Part shown: in pieces, positions 57,530 to 64,000 of the stretch
Position numbering within the stretch: the stretch's first letter is position 1
How the letters are laid out: every line of letters begins with the position of its first letter
Made by a program: the position numbers and the translations under genes
Assembly (NCBI RefSeq): GCF_012569925.1
Contig: NZ_CP046204.1
Span: forward strand, 188,314-252,313
Source of the DNA: Enterobacteriaceae endosymbiont of Donacia cinerea
GTDB lineage: Bacteria > Pseudomonadota > Gammaproteobacteria > Enterobacterales > Enterobacteriaceae
Length of the DNA stretch: 64,000 nucleotides
Reading direction: 5' to 3'
Notes under the pieces: model-generated
The model's input: only the letters and a program-made list of their open reading frames with translations
The model's database searches: none
Told to the model about the DNA's origin: nothing

Positions 57530-58266
57530 CAATCTCCACCAAAACGACGATGTCTTTTTGTAAAGGAATTTAATGCTTTTTGAAAATCTTTTTTATTAAA
57601 ATCAGGCCATAATTTTTTAGTAAAATATAATTCTGAATATGCAATCTGCCAAATCAAAAAATTACTTATACGATATTCACCACCTGTTCTTATTACTAAA
57701 TCTACAGGAAAAATATCATTTAAGCAAATATGATTATTTACAATATTTTCGTTAATATTTTTAGGATTTAAAAGTCCTTTATAAACTTTTAAAGCAATTT
57801 TTTTTATACTATTTACAATATCCCAACGACCACCATAATTAGCTGCTATATTTAATAATAATTTATTATTATTTTTTGTTAAATTTTCTGCTTTAATAAT
57901 TGCTTTTTGTAAAGAAAAATTAAATTTGTTTTTATTACCAATAATTTTTAAACGTATTTTTTTTTTTTTCAAATTGATTGTTTCAACATCTAAAATTTTT
58001 TTAAATAAATTCATCAAAAATTTTATCTCATCACTAGATCTTTTCCAATTTTCACTACTAAAAGCATATAAAGTTAATGCTTTTATATTATATTTTAGTG
58101 ATAGACCGATTATTTTTTTGACCGTTTTTACACCTTCTTTATGACCTAAAAAATTTAATTTTTTGTTTTTTTTTGCCCATCTTCTATTACCATCCATAAT
58201 AATAGCAATATGATTAGGTTTAATAGTAATATTATTTTTTTTTTTACTAATGTTATTTGCTTTCAT
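57529..58266 (-). CDS. uppS: Undecaprenyl diphosphate synthase (cis-prenyltransferase)
   Basis: UppS builds the C55 lipid carrier for peptidoglycan precursors. It has 245 residues (253 in E. coli). The catalytic motif IIMDGNRRWAKKNKKLNFLG begins near residue 22; later LTLYAFSSENWKRS and DLVIRTGGEYRISNFLIWQ with the metal-binding end are intact. It ends in TGA, showing that UGA is a stop here and RF2 is needed. It follows frr after 77 bp; dxr, between them in E. coli, is missing, as is cdsA after it. Confidence 0.96.
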   Translation of the reverse strand: MKANNISKKKNNITIKPNHIAIIMDGNRRWAKKNKKLNFLGHKEGVKTVKKIIGLSLKYNIKALTLYAFSSENWKRSSDEIKFLMNLFKKILDVETINLKKKKIRLKIIGNKNKFNFSLQKAIIKAENLTKNNNKLLLNIAANYGGRWDIVNSIKKIALKVYKGLLNPKNINENIVNNHICLNDIFPVDLVIRTGGEYRISNFLIWQIAYSELYFTKKLWPDFNKKDFQKALNSFTKRHRRFGGD

Positions 58267-58343
58267 TTTTTAAAATTTAAATCTTAAATTTTAACTAAAA
58301 ATTAAGTATAAAAAAATTATAAATTTTTTTAAAAAATAATTAT

Positions 58344-58898
58344 TTAATTAAACAATTCTTTTTCTTTTTTTTTTAAAAAATCTTTTATATGACTAATATA
58401 TAATATTGTTTGTTTTTGAATAAGATTATATAATTTTTTCTCTTGGTCTTCACTTATTTGTTTTTTTTTAAAAAAAAACTTAATTTTATTATTTGTTTTC
58501 CTACGTATATTACGAATACTAATTTTATTTAATTCTGCTTCTATTTTAATATTCTTTAAAATTTTTATTTTTCTAAATTCCGTAATAGGAGGTATATTTA
58601 CATAAATACTATCACCTATTATTTTTGTTGTTACATCTAGATTTGAAAGTACAATACTTTTTTCTATATTTTTTAGTATTGTAGAATCAAATGGAGTTAC
58701 TTTTAAAGTAGAATAATTTTCTACAATTATAGAAGATATATGATTAATTAATATTAATTTATTATTTAATTTTAAAAAAATATTATTTAATAAATGAGGA
58801 GATAATCTATTACTTGATAAAATATTAATTTTATCAATAAATATATTTAAACATTTTTGCATATTTTTTTTATTATTATCTATAATAGAATTATACAT
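58344..58898 (-). CDS. frr: Ribosome recycling factor
   Basis: RRF splits the post-termination ribosome together with EF-G. It has 184 residues (185 in E. coli). The sequence is diverged at the N-terminus, where the family's RTGRASP region reads SSNRLSP with the arginine kept. Better conserved are LKVTPFDSTILKNIEKSIV, IYVNIPPITEFRKI, the IRNIRRKTNNKIK region with the functional arginines, and ISEDQEKKLYNLIQK. It lies between pyrH (28 bp) and uppS in the conserved rpsB cluster, which supports the call despite divergence. Confidence 0.95.
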   Translation of the reverse strand: MYNSIIDNNKKNMQKCLNIFIDKINILSSNRLSPHLLNNIFLKLNNKLILINHISSIIVENYSTLKVTPFDSTILKNIEKSIVLSNLDVTTKIIGDSIYVNIPPITEFRKIKILKNIKIEAELNKISIRNIRRKTNNKIKFFFKKKQISEDQEKKLYNLIQKQTILYISHIKDFLKKKEKELFN

Positions 58899-58926
58899 AT
58901 AAATTCCTTAAATTATATTATTTTAT

Positions 58927-59655
58927 TTAATTATTTTTAATTATTGTTCCTTCTATTTTACCTGTCAATATTCTATAAAGTGATCCTGGTTTTTGAATGT
59001 TAAAAATATGTATAGGTATATTATAATCACGTGCTAAGATAAAAGCTGTATTATCCATAATTTTTATTTTTTTCTTTATTACATAATCATATTCTATTTT
59101 ATTAAAAAATTTAGCATCAGGATAAATTAAAGGATCTTTTGAGTATACTCCATTAACTTTTGTTGCTTTTAATACGGCATCAGCTTCTAATTCAATTCCT
59201 CTTAAACATGCCGTAGTATCTGTAGTAAATAAAGGATTTCCTATTCCCCCTGTTAATATAATTATATTATTTTTAATTAAATCAATTGCTTTAAAAGCAT
59301 TATATCCTTGACATATACCCTGAATTGGAAAAGATGACATTAAATAAACGTTAATTAATTTATTTTTAATTGATTGATATAATAATAAACCATTAATTAT
59401 AGTTGATAACATACCAATTTGATCACCTAATACTCTTTTTAAATTATTATTACCTTCACAATATTTACCTCTAAATAGATTTCCTCCTCCTATTACTATA
59501 GCTAATTCAATACCTAATGGTAAAATACTTTTTATTTCTTTTATAAGATAATCTAATAATTTATTATCTATACCGGATAAATTTTTACCTTGTAAAAATT
59601 CTCCACTGATTTTTAATATAATACGATTATAAATTATTTTTGATTGAATATTCAT
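58927..59655 (-). CDS. pyrH: UMP kinase
   Basis: PyrH phosphorylates UMP to UDP and is the bacterial hexameric type. The frame is open to a TTG at 59715, but the ATG ending at 59655 (MNIQSKIIYNRIILKISGEF) gives 242 residues (241 in E. coli) and matches the family start. Conserved parts are VIGGGNLFRG, VLGDQIGMLSTIINGLL, GGIGNPLFTTDTTACLRGIE and KATKVNGVYSKDP. It lies between tsf (60 bp) and frr (28 bp). Confidence 0.96.
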   Translation of the reverse strand: MNIQSKIIYNRIILKISGEFLQGKNLSGIDNKLLDYLIKEIKSILPLGIELAIVIGGGNLFRGKYCEGNNNLKRVLGDQIGMLSTIINGLLLYQSIKNKLINVYLMSSFPIQGICQGYNAFKAIDLIKNNIIILTGGIGNPLFTTDTTACLRGIELEADAVLKATKVNGVYSKDPLIYPDAKFFNKIEYDYVIKKKIKIMDNTAFILARDYNIPIHIFNIQKPGSLYRILTGKIEGTIIKNN

Positions 59656-59715
59656 ATAACACTTATTATATTTTTTATATAAAATATATTTTATTAAAAT
59701 AAATAAATAAAACAA

Positions 59716-60522
59716 TTAATTTTTAACAATATTTGTACCTAATTCTAAACATATAAATTTTAAAATTTGCATATTATTTTCATTTAAAAAATTAAATACC
59801 GTTTTGTTATTATCTAATAAAAATTTTTGATTATATAAAGTAATGTTATTTATAAATTTTCTTAAACGTCCTTCTATTATTTTTTTAACAATTATTTTAG
59901 ATTTATTATGTTGTAATGCAATTTTTTTTTGTAGTTGATATTCATTTTTTATAATATTTATCGGAATGTCTTTTTCATTAATATAATTAGGTTTTAACAT
60001 TGCTATATGCATTGCAATTTGTTTCATTAATAAATTATTATTTACATTAGATTTAATCATTACACCAATACGTTTGTTATGATGTATATATTTTCCTATA
60101 AATTTTCCTTTAATATAATTTAAGCGATTAATATATATATTTTCCTTTAATATTCCAATTAATTCTATTCTTTCTTTATTAAAAATTTTTCTTATAAAAG
60201 ATATATCTGTTTGGTGATTTTTAATTATATATTTTAAAATTTTATTTCCAAAATTTATGATTTGTACTGATTTTGTTACAAAATCAGTTTGACAATTTAT
60301 TTCTAATAATATTCCAAAATCTTCAACAAGATAATCTAAAATTACTCCTTCTTTTGTTTTATTTTTAGATTTTTTAATAGATTCTATTTTTTCATATTTT
60401 TTTATATAAGCTAGAGCTTGATTAATATCTCCCTTTGTTTTTGTTAATGCTTTTTTACATTCAATAATACTAATATTTGTTATATTTCTTAATTTTTTAA
60501 TTTTATTAATATCAATTTTCAA
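59716..60522 (-). CDS. tsf: Translation elongation factor Ts
   Basis: EF-Ts recycles EF-Tu from GDP to GTP form. It has 268 residues (283 in E. coli). The N-terminal UBA-like part has IKKLRNITNISIIECKKALT, and the core contains the EF-Tu contact motif LEINCQTDFVTKS near residue 75. The C-terminal coiled coil and tail are shortened and Lys/Asn-rich. It follows rpsB after 9 bp, so the two are co-transcribed. Confidence 0.96.
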   Translation of the reverse strand: MKIDINKIKKLRNITNISIIECKKALTKTKGDINQALAYIKKYEKIESIKKSKNKTKEGVILDYLVEDFGILLEINCQTDFVTKSVQIINFGNKILKYIIKNHQTDISFIRKIFNKERIELIGILKENIYINRLNYIKGKFIGKYIHHNKRIGVMIKSNVNNNLLMKQIAMHIAMLKPNYINEKDIPINIIKNEYQLQKKIALQHNKSKIIVKKIIEGRLRKFINNITLYNQKFLLDNNKTVFNFLNENNMQILKFICLELGTNIVKN

Positions 60523-60531
60523 TATTATCTC

Positions 60532-61242
60532 CTAATTAATTTTTAAATTATCTTTATTATTAATTTTTAAATTATTATTAATAATAGTTTTAGTTACATA
60601 ATATAAATATAATTTAATTGCACGAATAGCATCATCGTTAGCAGGTATAACAAAATTAATTCCTTCAGGATTTGAATTAGTATCTACTATAGCAAAAATA
60701 GGAATATTTAATTTTTTAGCTTCATTAATAGCAATTTTTTCATGATTTACATCAATAACAAATACTGCATCAGGTAATCCTCCCATATTTTTTATACCAC
60801 CTAAACTTTTTTCTAAATTTAATAATTCTCTATTACGTGTTAGAATTTCTTTTTTTATTAATTGTTTAAAGATTCCATTTTTTTTTTGTAATTCTAATTC
60901 TTTTAATTTTTTAATAGATTTTTTTACAGTTTTCCAATTAGTTAACATACCTCCTAACCAACGATGATTTACAAAAAATTGATTACAATTAATTGCAGTT
61001 TCTTTTATAAGATTAGATGCTGCTTTTTTAGTTCCAATAAACAAGATTTTACCTTTACGAGAACTTATTTTTTTTAATTCTTTTAAAGCATTATTAAACA
61101 TAATAATAGTTTTATCTAAATTTATAATATGTATTTTATTTTTATATTTAAAAATAAATTTTTTCATTTTCGGATTCCAATAACGAGTTTGATGTCCAAA
61201 ATGAGCTCCTACTTTGAACATTTCATTAATAGAAATAGACAT
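60532..61242 (-). CDS. rpsB: Small ribosomal subunit protein S2
   Basis: S2 is assembled late on the 30S subunit. It has 236 residues (241 in E. coli). Typical segments are [56 protein letters not shown] and [20 protein letters not shown] Shine-Dalgarno AAGGA lies upstream. It heads rpsB-tsf-pyrH-frr-uppS and is divergent from map across 176 bp, exactly as in E. coli. I could not identify a leader structure for S2 autoregulation. Confidence 0.98.
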   Translation of the reverse strand: MSISINEMFKVGAHFGHQTRYWNPKMKKFIFKYKNKIHIINLDKTIIMFNNALKELKKISSRKGKILFIGTKKAASNLIKETAINCNQFFVNHRWLGGMLTNWKTVKKSIKKLKELELQKKNGIFKQLIKKEILTRNRELLNLEKSLGGIKNMGGLPDAVFVIDVNHEKIAINEAKKLNIPIFAIVDTNSNPEGINFVIPANDDAIRAIKLYLYYVTKTIINNNLKINNKDNLKIN

Positions 61243-61418
61243 AATTTATTTATCCTTATTTTTTATATTATAGAAATAATATTATATAATTATTATATAT
61301 ACAAAAAAGTATTTGATTAATTATATTAAATTAATTTAGATATTATTTAAATTTAATTTAACTATTTATAATATAACATTTATTATTATATAATTAATAA
61401 ATTTATAGAAAGAAAATA

Positions 61419-62207
61419 ATGAAAATTATAATTAAAAATACGGAAGAAATAAAAAAAATTTATAAATCTTGTCAATTAGCAGTAGAAGTATTAGAAATGA
61501 TTAAAAAATATATATTACCTGGAGTTAGTACTGAAGAAATAAATAATATATGTCATAATTATATTACAAAAAATCAAAAAGCTATACCTGCTACTTTAGG
61601 ATATAATGGTTTTCCAAAATCTGTATGCATTTCTAAAAATGATATTGTATGTCATGGAATTTCAAATAAAAATGATATATTAAAAAATGGTGATATTGTT
61701 AATATAGATGTAACTATTTTATATAATAATTATTATGGTGATACATCAAAAATGTTTTTTGTAGGTAATAAAATTTCTAAAAAATCTAAATTATTATGTT
61801 TAACTGCTCAAAAAAGTTTATATAAAGCTATTAATATTTTAAAACCAGGTATTAGATTATATAAAATTGGGAAAGTAATACAAAATTATGTAGAATCAAA
61901 AAAATTTTCTGTTGTAAGAAATTATTGTGGACATGGTATAGGTAAAAATTTTCATGAAGATCCACAAATTTTACATTATAAATCATATGATTATGGTATT
62001 TTATTAAAACCTGGTATGATATTTACTATTGAACCTATGATAAATATAGGACATCATGATGTATATTTAACAAGAGATAATTGGACTGTCAAAACTAAAG
62101 ATAAAACTAATTCAGCACAATATGAACATACTGTACTTATTACTAATTTTGGAAGAAAAATTTTAACTTTAAGAAAAGAAGAAAAAATACATTTTAAATA
62201 TATATAA
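61419..62207 (+). CDS. map: Methionine aminopeptidase, type I
   Basis: Map removes N-terminal methionine. It has 262 residues (264 in E. coli). The five metal ligands can be placed: Asp in NIDVTILYNNYYGD (both), His in NYCGHGIGKNFHEDP, Glu in FTIEPMINIG, and Glu in QYEHTVLIT. It is monocistronic, divergent from rpsB, and ends at a strong bidirectional terminator shared with rpoD. Confidence 0.98.
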   Translation: MKIIIKNTEEIKKIYKSCQLAVEVLEMIKKYILPGVSTEEINNICHNYITKNQKAIPATLGYNGFPKSVCISKNDIVCHGISNKNDILKNGDIVNIDVTILYNNYYGDTSKMFFVGNKISKKSKLLCLTAQKSLYKAINILKPGIRLYKIGKVIQNYVESKKFSVVRNYCGHGIGKNFHEDPQILHYKSYDYGILLKPGMIFTIEPMINIGHHDVYLTRDNWTVKTKDKTNSAQYEHTVLITNFGRKILTLRKEEKIHFKYI

Positions 62208-62208
62208 A

Positions 62209-62258
62209 TTTGATATAGTTAAGTAATTAAAAATTTTTAATTACTTAACTATATCAAA
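62209..62258. terminator. Perfect 50-bp palindromic terminator between map and rpoD
   Basis: Two exact 25-nt inverted arms (outer part TTTGATATAGTTAAGTAATT) meet at the centre AAAAATTTTT with no spacer. They begin 1 bp after the map stop and end 2 bp before the rpoD stop, so the element serves both convergent genes. The stem includes several G/C pairs, unusual in this genome. Confidence 0.85.
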
Positions 62259-62260
62259 AT

Positions 62261-64000
62261 TTAATTATCTAAAAAACTTTTTAAAATTTCTGATCGACTA
62301 GGATGTCTTAATTTTCTTAATGCTTTTGCTTCTATTTGTCTAATTCTTTCTCTAGTTACATCAAATTGTTTTCCTACTTCTTCTAAAGTATGATCAGAAT
62401 TCATGTCAATACCAAATCTCATTCTTAATACCTTAGCTTCTCTTGGAGTTAAACTAGATAAAATATTATATGTTGCTGTTTTTAAACTTTCTGAAGTTGC
62501 TGAATCTAATGGTAATTCTAAAGTATTATCTTCGATAAAATCACTTAAATGTGATTCTTCATCATCACCTATAGGTGTTTCCATAGAAATTGGTTCTTTA
62601 GCTATTTTTAAAACTTTTCTAATTTTATCTTCAGGTATAAGCATGTACTCTGATAGTTCTTCTGGGGTAGGTTCTCTTCCTAATTCTTGTAAAATTTTTC
62701 TAGAAACTCTATTAAGTTTATTTATAGTTTCAATCATATGAACAGGTATTCTTATTGTTCTAGCTTGATCTGCAATAGATCTTGTTATTGCTTGTCTAAT
62801 CCACCATGTGGCATATGTAGAAAATTTATAACCTCTTCTATATTCAAATTTATCTACTGCTTTCATCAAACCTATATTACCTTCTTGGATTAAATCAAGA
62901 AATTGTAATCCTCTATTTGTATATTTTTTTGCAATAGAAATAACTAATCTTAAATTAGCTTCAATCATTTCTTTTTTTGCTTTTTGAGTTTTTAGTTCAC
63001 CTATAGAGATATTTTTATTAATATTTTTAATTTTTTTTATTGTTAATCCTGTTTCTTTTTCAATATTAATTAATTTTATAAAACTTTTATTTATTTTATT
63101 AAAAAAAATATCATCATTATGTAAATAATTTTTATTTTTTAATTTAAGTTTTTTTAATTTTTTTAAAAATAAATTTTTATTAGTTTCATGATTATAAAAT
63201 ATATATGTAAATTTTTTTTTTGATATATTATATTTTTTAATACATATTTTTAATATATTATATTCTTCTGTACGTATACGAAACATTATAGAACGCATCT
63301 TAGATACTAAATAATTAAATTCTTTAGATACTAACCGAAATTGTTTAAAAATATTTTTAAGATTTTTTAATTTAATTAATGATTTATGATGATTTCTACC
63401 TTTTTTTTTAATAAAAATTGATGTTATATAATATTGTTTTTTTAATTCTAAAAATTTTTTTTTTGCTAAATTATTATCTATAATATTCTCATTATTTTCT
63501 GTCTGAATATTATTAGATAATTCTTGATGATTAGAAATTATAATTTTTTCTTTAATATTAAAATTAATAATACCACGTATTAAATCTGATAAACGAAGAT
63601 TACCAGATTGAACTTTATCATATTTTTTTAATAAATATTTAATAGAATTAGGATATTCTGCTATTGAAGATTGTACTTGATTAATACCTTCTTCTATACG
63701 TTTAGCTATATGAATTTCCCCCTCTCTTGTTAGAAGTTCTACAGTACCCATTTCTCTCATGTAAATACGTACTGGATCTGTAGTTCTCCCCATTTCTGAT
63801 TCTACATTAGATAATACTTGTACTTCATCTTCTACTTCTGTTAAATTATTTGTATTATTATTTAATATTAAATCATCATTATCAGGAGCTTCTTCCATTA
63901 CTTGAATACCCACATCATTTATCATTTGAATAATATTTTTTATTTGATTAGAACTTATAATATTATCAGGTAAATGATCATTAATTTCTGAGTAAGTTAA
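62261..64000 (-). CDS. rpoD: RNA polymerase sigma-70 factor (partial, 5' end outside window)
   Basis: RpoD is the housekeeping sigma factor. The frame runs without interruption to the last base. Reading upstream of the internal ATG at 63925 gives [19 protein letters not shown], matching E. coli LTYAEVNDHLPEDIVDSDQ, so the true start is about 21 residues beyond the window; 579 residues are visible. Region 1.2 ([20 protein letters not shown]), region 2 ([40 protein letters not shown]), region 3 and region 4.2 ([20 protein letters not shown]) are close to identical to E. coli. The non-conserved insert between regions 1.2 and 2 is Lys-rich and has lost its acidic stretch. Confidence 0.97.
   Translation of the reverse strand, partial: LTYSEINDHLPDNIISSNQIKNIIQMINDVGIQVMEEAPDNDDLILNNNTNNLTEVEDEVQVLSNVESEMGRTTDPVRIYMREMGTVELLTREGEIHIAKRIEEGINQVQSSIAEYPNSIKYLLKKYDKVQSGNLRLSDLIRGIINFNIKEKIIISNHQELSNNIQTENNENIIDNNLAKKKFLELKKQYYITSIFIKKKGRNHHKSLIKLKNLKNIFKQFRLVSKEFNYLVSKMRSIMFRIRTEEYNILKICIKKYNISKKKFTYIFYNHETNKNLFLKKLKKLKLKNKNYLHNDDIFFNKINKSFIKLINIEKETGLTIKKIKNINKNISIGELKTQKAKKEMIEANLRLVISIAKKYTNRGLQFLDLIQEGNIGLMKAVDKFEYRRGYKFSTYATWWIRQAITRSIADQARTIRIPVHMIETINKLNRVSRKILQELGREPTPEELSEYMLIPEDKIRKVLKIAKEPISMETPIGDDEESHLSDFIEDNTLELPLDSATSESLKTATYNILSSLTPREAKVLRMRFGIDMNSDHTLEEVGKQFDVTRERIRQIEAKALRKLRHPSRSEILKSFLDN

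Noticed and set aside
62403-62741. 112-codon frame antisense to rpoD
   Set aside because: It mirrors the most conserved part of rpoD. A low stop density on the reverse strand of a conserved gene explains it.
1-64000. CRISPR arrays, insertion sequences, prophage genes or toxin-antitoxin pairs
   Set aside because: I looked for direct repeats with spacers, transposase-like frames and foreign composition and found none.

Overview
The window is a very A+T-rich (by eye roughly four-fifths A+T, not computed), densely coding piece of a reduced gammaproteobacterial genome. Nearly every protein can be aligned by eye along its full length with an Escherichia coli protein, gene order follows E. coli in long blocks with single genes cut out, and there are no transposons, phage genes, CRISPR arrays or recognisable transcriptional regulators apart from sigma-70. 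This fits an obligate nutritional endosymbiont of an insect in the Enterobacterales (the Buchnera, Blochmannia, Tachikawaea, Purcelliella, Annandia sort). I cannot name the species from sequence alone.

Layout. 1-10561 (minus strand): carB (cut by the window edge), carA, ilvC, then ilvD-ilvE-ilvM-ilvG and tRNA-Trp; this is the E. coli order trpT-ilvGMED-ilvC with the yif genes, ilvA and ilvY removed. 10827-12385 (plus): fpr-tpiA. 12371-16744 (minus): degP, tRNA-Ile2 (CAU), prfB with its programmed frameshift, lysS. 16928-21730 (plus): rpiA, dapF, uvrD, corA, closed by a good intrinsic terminator. After a 721-bp gap come sucA-sucB, cydA-cydB-cydX, parE and aceE-aceF-lpd (plus, 22452-37194). 37293-44020 (minus): suhB, bolA, clpP, clpX, lon, dapE. 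44207-47602 (plus): nfuA, metA, proS. 47577-61242 (minus): rpsB-tsf-pyrH-frr-uppS, then rseP-bamA-skp-fabZ-dnaE-tilS, the E. coli map-to-tilS region minus dxr, cdsA, lpxD, lpxA, lpxB, rnhB and accA. Finally map (plus) and rpoD (minus, cut by the right edge), separated by a perfect 50-bp bidirectional terminator.

How it works together. Branched-chain amino acids (ilv), carbamoyl phosphate for arginine and pyrimidines (carAB), lysine/diaminopimelate (dapE, dapF) and methionine (metA) fit a provisioning symbiont. Pyruvate and 2-oxoglutarate dehydrogenases share the single lpd seen here. With sucCD absent from their usual place, succinyl-CoA from SucAB can feed MetA and the succinylase lysine pathway. 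A bd-type oxidase with its small subunit CydX provides oxygen respiration. Outer-membrane protein assembly (bamA, skp, degP) is kept although the lipid A genes normally inside this block are gone. TilS and its only substrate, tRNA-Ile2, are both encoded here.

I found no wholly new system. The observations most worth following are signs of decay or rewiring inside known genes: a prfB frameshift site whose in-frame stop is UAA instead of UGA, a SuhB that has lost four of its five metal-site acidic residues, an AceF with a second lipoyl domain lacking the lipoyl lysine, a SucB with an eroded subunit-binding domain, a ProRS editing domain with His369 changed to Tyr, and an unlisted 29-residue CydX.
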